NCBI RefSeq assembly: GCF_014652395.1
Contig: NZ_BMYS01000007.1
Location: forward strand, 59,266-123,265
Source: Advenella faeciporci
GTDB lineage: Bacteria > Pseudomonadota > Gammaproteobacteria > Burkholderiales > Burkholderiaceae_B
Length of the DNA: 64,000 nt
Direction of reading: 5' to 3'
Shown: positions 18,578 to 26,840 of the stretch, in pieces
How the letters are laid out: each line of letters begins with the position of its first letter
Position numbering within the stretch: position 1 is the stretch's first letter
Made by a program: the position numbers and the translations under genes
The notes under the pieces: generated by a model
Databases searched by the model: none
What the model saw: only the letters and a program-made list of their open reading frames with translations
Told to the model about the DNA's origin: nothing

Positions 18578-19252
18578 TCAGATCCACCTTTCCAGCATCC
18601 CGATGATGCCGGTAATGGCCAGATAAGGCCCAAAGCGTATCAGGTTGCCCGTTTTGTGTTTGCCACGCAGGCGCTGCACCAGCACCACCACTAAAGAAAG
18701 TGCCGTGGCAAAAACCAGCAGCATGGGCAGGAACATCCAGCCAAACCAGGCGCCCAGCGCTGCCACCAGCTTGAAGTCGCCAAACCCCATTCCCTCGCTT
18801 TGGGTAAGGCGTAAAAACACCTGATAAATCAGCCACAGGAACAGATAGCCGCCCGCGGCACCCAAGACGGCATGCTCAAGGGGCACGAAAGTATCATTGA
18901 TATTGACCAGTAAACCGGCCCATAGCAGGAAAAGGGTCAGGCGGTCTGGCAACAGGCTGGTTTCGGCATCAATCCAGGCCAGGCTTAATAAAACCAGAAT
19001 GAAACCAATGCTGGCGAGAGCGGCAACGCTGCTGCCAAAAAACCAGCAGAAGAGCGCGGCAATCAGCGGGCCAAGTACCATGAACACGTTGCGGATCCGG
19101 AAATGCCAGGAAGGTACCTGTAAGGGAATATCCGGGTCAATCGTGCGTGGCAGGACATAAGCGGTCCGGCTTAGCCAGAAACAGGCAGCCAGAGCAAGCA
19201 GCACAGCCATTAGTATGGCAAGCAGCGGGTCATTGATCAGGTTGGTCCACAT
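18578..19252 (-). CDS. Prepilin peptidase (A24 family) lacking the N-terminal methylase domain
   Basis: About 224 residues, mostly membrane spans. Both aspartates of the type IV prepilin peptidase site are present: WIDAETSLLPDRLT (Asp near 95) and GMGFGDFKLVAALGAW (GxGD, Asp near 159). Full-length PilD proteins have about 290 residues with an N-terminal cytoplasmic domain bearing two CxxC pairs for methylation; none of that is found here. ATG 19252 was preferred to an in-frame start at 19300. No pilus or secretion genes are near, so its substrate must be encoded elsewhere. Confidence 0.82.
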   Translation of the reverse strand: MWTNLINDPLLAILMAVLLALAACFWLSRTAYVLPRTIDPDIPLQVPSWHFRIRNVFMVLGPLIAALFCWFFGSSVAALASIGFILVLLSLAWIDAETSLLPDRLTLFLLWAGLLVNINDTFVPLEHAVLGAAGGYLFLWLIYQVFLRLTQSEGMGFGDFKLVAALGAWFGWMFLPMLLVFATALSLVVVLVQRLRGKHKTGNLIRFGPYLAITGIIGMLERWI

Positions 19253-19484
19253 TTTTATTTCCGTATCCGGGTTATTACAAGATATTTGGCACAAGACCAT
19301 GATTTTAACGGATTATCCGTTGTATGCACGAAACAGCATGGGGCAGATTTGCCTCATCAAGCGAATCTGGTGCCGGAACATCGTGTTTTATCAGGTAACA
19401 TTCTCTGTAGCCTGGTGAATTGGCCTGTCATTAGACGGTTTGGCAGGATAGTAAGAATTTTGAAAACATAAAAAAGGAGACGTC

Positions 19485-20651
19485 GTGTTTCAACTGAAAA
19501 AAACCACGCTTTGCCTGGCACTGTCATTCGGTGCCTTGTCACAGTCACAGGCAGCCGAGCCCATCAAGGTAGGGGTGGCACTTGATATTTCCGGCCCCTT
19601 TGCCGCCATTGGGGTTGAAACCCGTGACGGCCTTGAACTGGCCATTGAGCAACTGGGCGGCAAGCTGGGTGGGATAGAAGCCCGGTTCCTGCAAACCGAC
19701 TTTGCCGGCAACCCCCAGCAGGCCAACCAGCTGGCCAACCGTTTTATCCAGAAAGACAAGATTGATTTCTTCACCGGTCCGGTGGCCTCTAATGCGGCCC
19801 TGGCAGTTGGCCCGGCCCTGTTTGCGGCCAAAGTGCCTTTTCTGTCCAGCAATCCCGGTCCCAGCCAGTTTGCCGGCAAGCAATGCAGCCCGTATTTTTT
19901 TGGGGTCTACCAAAACGATACCTATGATGAAGCCGCCGGAGTGCTGGCCAACGAGGCCGGTTATAAAAATGCCGTCATCATCGCGCCCAATTATCCGGCT
20001 GGCAAAGATCACCTGGGTGGCTTCAAACGCACTTATAAAGGTGACATCAAAGAAGAAATTTATACCAAGGTGGGCCAAATTGATTACGCCGCTGAAATTG
20101 CCCGCATCCGTTCAGAAAAACCCGATGCGGTTTACCTGTTCCTGCCGGGAGCCATGGGGATCAATTTCGTCAAGCAGTTTGTGGGGGCTGGCCTGAAAGA
20201 CATACCGCTGGTGGCACCGGGCTTTTCGGCTGACCAGGACGTGATTGCCGCGGTGGGTGATGCGGTGGAAAACATGCAAAACACGGCGCACTGGGCGCAT
20301 GACCTGGATAATCCGGCCAATAAGGCATTTGTGCAGGCGTTCCGTGACAAGTACAAGCGCTATCCCACCGTGTATGCCGCCCAGTCTTATGATGTGGTCA
20401 TGGCCATGGATGCCGCGGTGCGTGATGTAAAAGGCAATGTCCAGGATCGTGATGCCCTGGTGGCCGCCCTGAAGCAGGCCAATTTCAATTCGGTGCGTGG
20501 CGACTTCAAATACGGGGCCAACAATTACCCCATCCAGAATTACTACGTGCGCAAAATCGGCAAGGATGCAAACGGTGAACTAACCAATATTCTGGTGAAA
20601 ACCATTTTGCCAAACCATCAGGATGCCTATGTGGCTGAATGCAAGATGTAA
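19485..20651 (+). CDS. livK: Branched-chain amino acid-type ABC transporter binding protein
   Basis: 388 residues with a GTG start after a strong AAGGAGA site. A signal peptide (LALSFGALSQSQA) is followed by a type I periplasmic binding fold: IKVGVALDISGPFAAIGVE near 25-43, then VASNAALAVGPALFAAKVPFLS. It heads a five-gene livKHMGF-type operon. Such proteins bind Leu/Ile/Val, but many relatives in this order take amides, urea or aromatic acids, so the ligand remains open. Confidence 0.93.
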   Translation: MFQLKKTTLCLALSFGALSQSQAAEPIKVGVALDISGPFAAIGVETRDGLELAIEQLGGKLGGIEARFLQTDFAGNPQQANQLANRFIQKDKIDFFTGPVASNAALAVGPALFAAKVPFLSSNPGPSQFAGKQCSPYFFGVYQNDTYDEAAGVLANEAGYKNAVIIAPNYPAGKDHLGGFKRTYKGDIKEEIYTKVGQIDYAAEIARIRSEKPDAVYLFLPGAMGINFVKQFVGAGLKDIPLVAPGFSADQDVIAAVGDAVENMQNTAHWAHDLDNPANKAFVQAFRDKYKRYPTVYAAQSYDVVMAMDAAVRDVKGNVQDRDALVAALKQANFNSVRGDFKYGANNYPIQNYYVRKIGKDANGELTNILVKTILPNHQDAYVAECKM

Positions 20652-20681
20652 GCGGCGTTCAGTGACAAAGCGGAAGTATTG

Positions 20682-21602
20682 ATGGATGTGATTTTTCTAT
20701 TTGAGCAATTGCTTAACGGGATAGGTTACGGCCTGATGCTGTTTTTGCTGGCCGCTGGCCTGACCCTGGTGTTTGGCATCATGGACACGCTTAACCTGGC
20801 GCATGGTTCGCTGTACATGGTGGGGGCTTATCTGGCGGCCCGTGTACACGAAGCCAGCAGCAGTTTCCTGCTGGCCATTGTGGTGGCGGTTGCCGCAACA
20901 AAAATACTGGCCTTGCTGGTAGAGCTGCTGGTGATGCGCCGTCTTTACCGGCGCGACCATCTTTCCCAGGTGCTGGCCACCATTGGCTTAATCATGATGG
21001 CCGATGATGCGGTACGGGCCATCTGGGGCCCCTCGCCCATTATGGCACCCACGCCAGCCTGGCTGTCGGGGCCGGTTATGCTTTTTGGTGCCTTGCCTTA
21101 CCCGTCTTACCGGCTCATGCTTATTGTGGCAGGGTTGCTGGTGGTGCTGGGGCTATATTTGCTGGTGAACCATACCCGTCTTGGCATGATTGTACGGGCC
21201 GGGGCTTCCAACCGGCGCATGGCCGAACTCATGGGGGTTCGCGTAGACCGCGTGTTTTCTTTCGTCTTCATACTTGGGGCTGGCTTGGCCGCGCTGGCCG
21301 GCGCCTTGATGGGGCCCATCAGCTCGGTGCAAATCGGCATGGGCGATGCCATCCTGATTCCGGCGCTGGTGGTGATTGTGATTGGAGGCATCGGTTCTGT
21401 CAGGGGCGCCTTTGTGGCGGCCTTGCTGGTGGGTCTTATCGACACCGCCGGGCGGGCATTCCTGCCGCCGCTGCTGCATCTCATGTTGCCACCCGATCTG
21501 GCGGCAGACCTGGCTTCGGGGCTGGCCAGCATTGCCATGTATATCCTGATGGCAACCGTACTGGCGCTCAAGCCGTCCGGTCTTTTTCCGGCAAGAGGCT
21601 GA
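20682..21602 (+). CDS. livH: ABC transporter permease LivH
   Basis: About 306 residues of membrane permease. QLLNGIGYGLMLFLLAAGLTLVFGIMDTLNLAHG at the N-terminus is read in pieces as the LivH signature, and GGIGSVRGAFVAALLVGLIDT near 235-255 is also typical. It starts at ATG 20682 (in-frame TTG just before), 30 nt after livK. It forms the inner-membrane channel with LivM. The frame is complete. Confidence 0.94.
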   Translation: MDVIFLFEQLLNGIGYGLMLFLLAAGLTLVFGIMDTLNLAHGSLYMVGAYLAARVHEASSSFLLAIVVAVAATKILALLVELLVMRRLYRRDHLSQVLATIGLIMMADDAVRAIWGPSPIMAPTPAWLSGPVMLFGALPYPSYRLMLIVAGLLVVLGLYLLVNHTRLGMIVRAGASNRRMAELMGVRVDRVFSFVFILGAGLAALAGALMGPISSVQIGMGDAILIPALVVIVIGGIGSVRGAFVAALLVGLIDTAGRAFLPPLLHLMLPPDLAADLASGLASIAMYILMATVLALKPSGLFPARG

Positions 21603-21605
21603 GCA

Positions 21606-22601
21606 ATGCAAAATAACCATCAAACCACGTTGCCCGTGGTACCGCTTCAATTGCACTTACGGCGGGAAAGCGGACTGTCTTTATTGTTGCCCTGGGTGGT
21701 GCTGTTGCTGCTGGCCGTCTTCCCGCTGGTGGCACCCTTGCTGGGGCTGGAATACTACGTGGGTTTTGTGCAAAGGCTCATGATTTACAGTATTGCCGTC
21801 AGCAGCCTGAACTTTCTGGTTGGCTATGGGGGTATGGTGGCGTTGGGGCATGCCGGTTTTCTGGGTATTGGCGCCTATACACTGGTGGCTTTGCTCGATA
21901 GCGGGCAGGATTCCGTATGGCTGGCCTGGGCGCTGGCCATGGGCGTGTCTGGGCTATTTGCCCTGCTGATTGGCAGCATCAGTATTCGCACCCGTGGCAT
22001 GTATTTCATCATGATCACACTGGCTTTTGCGCAAATGCTGTATTACCTGGCGGTATCGTTCAACCGCTATGGCGGCGAAGACGGCTACGGCATTTACACC
22101 CCGCTTTCACTGGGCAGCTGGCTGAATGACATTCCCCATGCCCTGTACTGGATCGTGCTGTGTGTGGCCGCTCTGGTGTTTGCCCTGGGCAGCCGGGTGG
22201 CGGGTTCACGCTTTGGTCTTGCCTTGCAGGGTATTCGCGATAATGAAGTGCGCATGGGCGCCATGGGCTACCCGGTGTATGCCATTCGTTTGCTGGCCTT
22301 TGTGGTGGCGGGTGCATTTGCCGGGCTGGCCGGTGCCATGCTGGCCGTCAATAATAATTTTGTCAGCCCGTCCATGATGTCGTTTGGCGAATCGGCCGGT
22401 TTGCTGGTCATGGTGATCCTGGGTGGCATGGGGCATCGCTGGGGCCCGGCTTTGGGGGTGGCGGTATGGCTGACCCTGGCCGAAGTACTCAAGTTGTATA
22501 CCGATTACTGGCACTGGCCCATGGGCCTGATCTTGCTGTTGTCGGTTTTTCTGCTGCCGGCAGGGTTTGCGGGTGGCAGTCGTAAAAGGGTCATCAAATG
22601 A
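21606..22601 (+). CDS. livM: ABC transporter permease LivM
   Basis: 331 residues of permease. YSIAVSSLNFLVGYGGMVALG and ISIRTRGMYFIMITLAFAQM are family hallmarks, and a long hydrophilic N-terminus precedes the first span. It starts 3 nt after livH and overlaps livG by 4 nt (ATGA), so translation is coupled. It pairs with LivH in the membrane. Confidence 0.94.
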   Translation: MQNNHQTTLPVVPLQLHLRRESGLSLLLPWVVLLLLAVFPLVAPLLGLEYYVGFVQRLMIYSIAVSSLNFLVGYGGMVALGHAGFLGIGAYTLVALLDSGQDSVWLAWALAMGVSGLFALLIGSISIRTRGMYFIMITLAFAQMLYYLAVSFNRYGGEDGYGIYTPLSLGSWLNDIPHALYWIVLCVAALVFALGSRVAGSRFGLALQGIRDNEVRMGAMGYPVYAIRLLAFVVAGAFAGLAGAMLAVNNNFVSPSMMSFGESAGLLVMVILGGMGHRWGPALGVAVWLTLAEVLKLYTDYWHWPMGLILLLSVFLLPAGFAGGSRKRVIK

Positions 22602-23347
22602 GTCTTCTGCAAGTGCAAGGCCTGGTCAAGCGATTTGGTGGCCTGTTGGCAACCGATCATGTTGAGCTGGGGGTGGAAGCGGGTGAAATTCACGCCCTGA
22701 TAGGCCCGAACGGGGCCGGTAAATCCACTCTGGTAAACCTGGTGTCCGGATTGTTTGCGCCCGATGAAGGTAGGATAACCCTGGATGGGGTTGAGCTGGT
22801 TGGCCAATCAATGAACCAGCGGGTACGCCATGGTTTGTCGCGCTGTTTTCAGGTAACCAGTATATTTCCCGATCAAACCGTATGGGCCAATTTAATGCTG
22901 GCGGCCCAGGCGCATGAAGGCTCCAGTTTCCGCTTTTTTGGCCAGCGTGACCATGAAGCCGCGTTGCATCAGCGCGCCCTGGCATTGGCGGAAAAAACCG
23001 GGTTGGGTGATTACCTGAACCACCTGGCCGGTACCTTGCCGCATGGTGTGCAACGCAAACTGGATGTCGCGCTGGCCCTGGCCTCGCGCCCCAAACTGTT
23101 GCTGCTGGATGAGCCCATGGCCGGCATGGGGCCAGAAGATTCGTTGCAAATGATTGCCTTAATTGGCACTTTGCGACAGGACTGTGCCATTTTGCTGATC
23201 GAACACGACATGGATGCCGTTTTTCAGCTGGCTGACCGGATATCCGTTCTGGTGTATGGCCGTGTCCTGACCTCGGGCGATGCCGCGCATATTCAGGGTC
23301 ATCCACAAGTGCAGGCGGTTTATCTGGGTACCGGAGAGCAGGCATGA
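22598..23347 (+). CDS. livG: ABC transporter ATPase LivG
   Basis: 249 residues with Walker A GPNGAGKSTLVNLVSG near 36-50 and Walker B LLLLDEPMAGMG near 165. The signature region is PHGVQRKLDVALALA rather than the usual LSGGQQ; this loose form (G-x-Q-R) is common in LivG. An H-loop IEHDMDAVF follows. It energises transport with LivF and overlaps both neighbours by 4 nt. Confidence 0.94.
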   Translation: MSLLQVQGLVKRFGGLLATDHVELGVEAGEIHALIGPNGAGKSTLVNLVSGLFAPDEGRITLDGVELVGQSMNQRVRHGLSRCFQVTSIFPDQTVWANLMLAAQAHEGSSFRFFGQRDHEAALHQRALALAEKTGLGDYLNHLAGTLPHGVQRKLDVALALASRPKLLLLDEPMAGMGPEDSLQMIALIGTLRQDCAILLIEHDMDAVFQLADRISVLVYGRVLTSGDAAHIQGHPQVQAVYLGTGEQA

Positions 23348-24060
23348 GCGTAACCCCTTTGCTAAGTTGTAAAAACCTGAATGCCGGCTATGGTGCCAGC
23401 CAGGTCCTGTTTGAAGTGGGCTTTACGATTCATGCCGGTGAAACCGTCACTTTGCTGGGCCGCAATGGCATGGGCAAAAGCACGACCATTAAATCCATCA
23501 TGGGTGATTTGCGCAGCAAGTCGGGTGAAATCCATTTTAATGGCCGGCCGGTGCAGTCCCTGAAGGCGGATGCCATTGCCCGTCTGGGTATTGCGATTGT
23601 GCCCGAAGGGCGGCTGTGTTTTCCCAACCTGACCGTGCGCGAGCATTTGCTGGCTTTTGCCGACCAGCGCAACGGGCGGGCCGATGGCTGGGACATTGAG
23701 CGCATCTATGCCCTTTTTCCCCGGCTGAAAGAACGCTCCTCGCATATGGGCAACCAGCTTTCGGGTGGCGAGCAGCAAATGCTGGCCATTGGCCGGGCCC
23801 TGTCCACCAACCCGCGCCTGCTGATTCTGGACGAGGCCACCGAAGGTCTGGCCCCCGTTATCCGGGACGAAATCTGGGCCTGTCTTGCCAAATTGCGGCA
23901 AGAGGGCCAAACTACGCTTATTGTTGACAAATACCTGGAAAAATTACTGGCACTGGCCGACCGCCATGTGATTCTGGAACGTGGCCGTGTGGTATGGGAA
24001 GGCTCATCAGTCGGTCTGTTGCACGACCGCAGCCTATGGTCACGCTATCTGGGCGTTTAA
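23344..24060 (+). CDS. livF: ABC transporter ATPase LivF
   Basis: 238 residues with Walker A GRNGMGKSTTIKSIMG near 38-53, signature LSGGEQQMLAIGRAL near 139 and Walker B LLILDEATEGLAP. The usual H-loop (xEQ/xEH) appears as IVDKYLEKLL, so the switch histidine is replaced (D-K); in several LivF proteins this position is also variable. It is the last gene of the liv operon. Confidence 0.94.
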   Translation: MSVTPLLSCKNLNAGYGASQVLFEVGFTIHAGETVTLLGRNGMGKSTTIKSIMGDLRSKSGEIHFNGRPVQSLKADAIARLGIAIVPEGRLCFPNLTVREHLLAFADQRNGRADGWDIERIYALFPRLKERSSHMGNQLSGGEQQMLAIGRALSTNPRLLILDEATEGLAPVIRDEIWACLAKLRQEGQTTLIVDKYLEKLLALADRHVILERGRVVWEGSSVGLLHDRSLWSRYLGV

Positions 24061-24105
24061 ATACTTGTTCACCCCCGTAAAGTACGGTAAACCCAAGGAG
24101 CACTT

Positions 24106-24693
24106 ATGGTTTCAACATCAATGGTGCCGTTGCTGGAAAAGGTCCGGGCCTGTAAGGTCTGTGAACCCCATCTTCCGCTTGGTGCAAAGCCAATTCTGGC
24201 CGCGTCTTCCAAAAGCCGCATTCTGTTAATCGGACAGGCCCCGGGTCGCAAAGTGCATGAAACCGGGATCGCCTGGAATGACCCCAGCGGTGACAACCTG
24301 CGCAACTGGCTGGGTATTGACAAAGAACAGTTTTATAACCCTGATCTGGTGGCGATTGTGCCCATGGGGTTTTGTTATCCGGGTTCGGGCAAATCGGGCG
24401 ACCTGCCGCCACGCCCTGAATGCGCGCCCCTGTGGCACGCAAGACTGCTTGAAAAAATGCCTGACGTGGTCTTAACGGTTCTGATTGGCCGCTATGCCCA
24501 GGGCTATTATCTTAAAGACAGGGCCTACAAAACCCTGACCGAAACCGTGCGGCATTACAAAGAATACCTGCCGCAGTATTTACCTTTGCCACACCCTTCG
24601 CCCCGCAACCGCATCTGGCAGCGCCGCAACCCCTGGTTTGAAGAAGAAATCTTGCCCGAACTGAAACATCGCGTGCAACGGGCACTGAAATAA
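24106..24693 (+). CDS. Uracil-DNA glycosylase family protein
   Basis: 195 residues. LLIGQAPGRKVHETG near 44-58 supplies the active-site water-activating loop, GFCYPG near 90 follows, and LPLPHPSPRN near 165-174 is the DNA-intercalation loop of the UDG superfamily. It lacks the four-Cys iron-sulfur set of family 4, so it fits the smaller group often called uracil-DNA glycosylase-like. It would remove uracil or related damaged bases. It lies 45 nt after livF with its own AAGGAG site. Confidence 0.82.
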   Translation: MVSTSMVPLLEKVRACKVCEPHLPLGAKPILAASSKSRILLIGQAPGRKVHETGIAWNDPSGDNLRNWLGIDKEQFYNPDLVAIVPMGFCYPGSGKSGDLPPRPECAPLWHARLLEKMPDVVLTVLIGRYAQGYYLKDRAYKTLTETVRHYKEYLPQYLPLPHPSPRNRIWQRRNPWFEEEILPELKHRVQRALK

Positions 24694-24697
24694 ATAC

Positions 24698-24747
24698 TGA
24701 CTGACCCCCAACGGTTGAATGGGTGTTCAACTTTGGGAGTCAGTTCA
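24698..24747. mobile_element. IS-end mini-element (both ends of an IS3-type element, no transposase)
   Basis: Two imperfect inverted arms, 24698-24719 and 24726-24747, sit only 6 nt apart. Read on the minus strand, 24714-24747 matches 63876-63910, the left end of the IS3-family element at the window's edge, at about nine of ten positions. It looks like an IS collapsed to its ends. Being a hairpin right after the glycosylase stop codon, it may also end transcription. Confidence 0.6.
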
Positions 24748-24751
24748 GCGC

Positions 24752-24883
24752 AGGGGAATGTGTAGCACAAGCGATGCCACGAAGAAGGAAAATTCCCCTC
24801 CTCCGGAGGGGTGGCAGGCAAAGCCTGACGGGGTGGTTGCGTAACAGGTTACGACCCCAAACAAAGCCTGACGGGGTGGTTGC
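24752..24883. repeat. Dispersed GC-rich repeat, second copy at 51427
   Basis: The first 89 nt (24752-24840) match 51427-51515 with 6 mismatches. The block holds an AGGGGAAT...ATTCCCCT pair, the hairpin CCCCTCCTCCGGAGGGG and the tail AAAGCCTGACGGGGTGGTTGC, whose last 21 nt recur at 24863-24883. It is non-coding. Confidence 0.75.
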
Positions 24884-24893
24884 ATAAAGCCCC

Positions 24894-24920
24894 CCCCAGG
24901 CTTTTGAACCAAGCCTGGGG
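24894..24920 (-). terminator. Likely terminator of putP
   Basis: CCCCAGGCTT (24894-24903) and AAGCCTGGGG (24911-24920) pair perfectly around a 7-nt loop. It lies 18 nt beyond the putP stop codon. No T-run follows on the minus strand, so termination may be partial. Confidence 0.6.
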
Positions 24921-24937
24921 TGAACCCCGTCACGGGC

Positions 24938-26434
24938 TTAAACTTCAGCCCTGTAAGCTTTGTCAGCCTCTTCAAATTTCTTCACAACCGCTTTGGGGGG
25001 TTCACCGCCAAACAGGGAAACCAGAATGATGGTGGCAAAGCAGGCAATAAAGCCAGGCACGATTTCGTACAGGTTGATGCCCGAGTTTTTCCAGAGCACC
25101 ACCACAATTGCCCCTACAATCATGCCAGCCAGTGCACCTTTGCCCGTCATGCGTTTCCAGAAAACAGACAGGATGATAACGGGACCAAAGGCGGCACCAA
25201 AACCGGCCCAGGCGTAGGCTACCAGGCCCAGTACCAGGCTGTTGGGGTTGCTGGCCAGCCAGATGGCAATTAAGGCAATGAGCAGAACCATGAAACGGCC
25301 AATCCAGACCAGTTCTTTTTGTGAGGCGTACGGACGCAGGAAGCCTTTGTAGAAGTCTTCGGTAATGGCGCTGGAGCAAACCAGCAATTGGCAGCTTAGG
25401 GTACTCATCACGGCGGCCAGAATGGCGGACAGGATAATGCCGGCAATCCATGGGTTGAACAGGATGGTGGCCAGTTCAATGAAAATACGCTCATGGTTTT
25501 GGGTCACGGGGCCAGCCAGCTCGGGGTGTTCCTGGAAGTAGGCAATACCGAAATAGCCAACCGCCACGGCACCGGCCAGACACAGGATCATCCAGGTCAT
25601 GCCAATACGGCGGGCATTTTTCATGGCGCCAACACTTTCAGCAGCCATGAAACGGGCCAGAATATGGGGCTGGCCAAAGTAACCCAGACCCCATGCCGCG
25701 GTGCTGACAATACCCAGGAAAGTGGTGCCGGCAAACAGGCTGGAATATTCCTTGCCTGCCGTAGTGGCGGCAACCTGGATGGAAGCCATGGCTTGTTGCC
25801 AGTCGCCCAAGCCAATCAATATCATGATGGGGGTAAGGATAAGCGCGAAAATCATCAGGCTGGCCTGAATGGTGTCGGTCCAGCTCACGGCCAGGAAGCC
25901 GCCAATAAAAGTGTAGATAATGGTTGCGCCTGCGCCCAGCCAAAGGGCAGTGCCGTATTCCACATGAAACAGGCTTTCAAACAGACGGGCACCCGCCACA
26001 ATACCCGAGGCGCAGTAAATGGTGAAAAAGAAAAGGATGATGGTTGCGGCCACAATTTTGATAAGGCGGCTTTCTGACCCGAACCGGTTGTGGAAATAGT
26101 CGGGCAGGGTTAGGGCGTTGTTATTGTATTCGGTATGAATACGCAAACGTCCGGCAATGAGCAGCCAGTTCAGGTAGGCGCCCACGGTCAGTCCAATGGC
26201 AATCCAGGCTTCGGTCAAGCCGCTTAGGTAAATGGCACCAGGCAGGCCCATTAACAGCCAGCCCGACATGTCCGAGGCACCGGCTGACAGGGCGGTCACG
26301 AAACTGCCCAGGCTGCGGCCACCCAGAATGTAATCGTCAAAATTCCGGGTGGAAAAATACGCGATGAACCCAATCGCAATAACCACGACAAGGTAAATGG
26401 CGAAAGTAATAATCATAGGGTTTAAATTGCCCAT
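24938..26434 (-). CDS. putP: Sodium/proline symporter
   Basis: 498 residues with about 13 membrane spans. It fits the SSS family and PutP closely: NFDDYILGGRSLGSFVTALSAGASDMSGWLLMGLPG near residues 30-65 carries the sodium and proline contact segments (quoted in part only as recognition). The start follows AAGGAAG. It takes proline up with Na+ for catabolism by PutA, encoded 1.5 kb away. A 30-bp perfect palindrome lies 67 nt upstream, and the same motif precedes putA, which points to common control. Confidence 0.95.
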   Translation of the reverse strand: MGNLNPMIITFAIYLVVVIAIGFIAYFSTRNFDDYILGGRSLGSFVTALSAGASDMSGWLLMGLPGAIYLSGLTEAWIAIGLTVGAYLNWLLIAGRLRIHTEYNNNALTLPDYFHNRFGSESRLIKIVAATIILFFFTIYCASGIVAGARLFESLFHVEYGTALWLGAGATIIYTFIGGFLAVSWTDTIQASLMIFALILTPIMILIGLGDWQQAMASIQVAATTAGKEYSSLFAGTTFLGIVSTAAWGLGYFGQPHILARFMAAESVGAMKNARRIGMTWMILCLAGAVAVGYFGIAYFQEHPELAGPVTQNHERIFIELATILFNPWIAGIILSAILAAVMSTLSCQLLVCSSAITEDFYKGFLRPYASQKELVWIGRFMVLLIALIAIWLASNPNSLVLGLVAYAWAGFGAAFGPVIILSVFWKRMTGKGALAGMIVGAIVVVLWKNSGINLYEIVPGFIACFATIILVSLFGGEPPKAVVKKFEEADKAYRAEV

Positions 26435-26500
26435 GTTCTTCCTTTTTCTGTTTTTGAAAATGCCTGCTAGGTTACCGATTTTTATTTTGTAAATATATTG

Positions 26501-26530
26501 GGGTTAACCATTGTTATGAATGGTTAACCC
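26501..26530. promoter_or_regulatory. Put operator 1: perfect 12-bp inverted repeat
   Basis: GGGTTAACCATT (26501-26512) and AATGGTTAACCC (26519-26530) are exact inverted repeats with a 6-nt spacer. Each arm contains the palindrome GGTTAACC, and the two centres are 20 bp apart, two helical turns. It lies 67-96 nt upstream of the putP start. A near copy lies upstream of putA. Confidence 0.7.
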
Positions 26531-26589
26531 GATAAAAATCAATTATTTAGTCTAAGAATGGAGTGGTCGTTTTATTTTATTATTTATGC

Positions 26590-26599
26590 GGGTTAACCC
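26590..26599. promoter_or_regulatory. Additional GGGTTAACCC half-operator
   Basis: A third copy of the palindromic core, single rather than paired, 156 nt from putP and 242 nt from dctP. It could let a bound protein loop DNA or act on dctP. Confidence 0.5.
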
Positions 26600-26840
26600 T
26601 TTGAACGTATTGATTTAATTTTCCGGGTTATTGTTTTATCGGGCTATCGGTGCCGTTGTTTATTTGTGTAGTGAAAATACGTAGTTACATACTGTGCCAG
26701 CTCAGATAGAATGACCTGATTTGTTTTATTCTTGAAGGAGTAGCGCAGTGTCGGGGTGTTTTTTTGGGTTCGGTCATGCGTTTGCCAAGGTATCCAGGCT
26801 CTCAGGTTTTAAATTTAAATATTAATTCAAGGAATCCAGA

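Larger units (their letters stand above)
26435..26840. other. Divergent regulatory gap between putP and dctP
   Basis: Non-coding, 406 nt, AT-rich. It contains the GGTTAACC palindromes described separately. No other element was recognised. Confidence 0.6.

Noticed and set aside
23344..24060. Defective LivF because the H-loop lacks His
   Set aside because: LivF proteins vary at this place and all other ATPase motifs are intact, so no defect is claimed.
25493..26077. 195-codon ORF opposite putP
   Set aside because: Shadow of the membrane-protein gene; composition (Gly, His, Gln) is what antisense of a hydrophobic coding strand gives.
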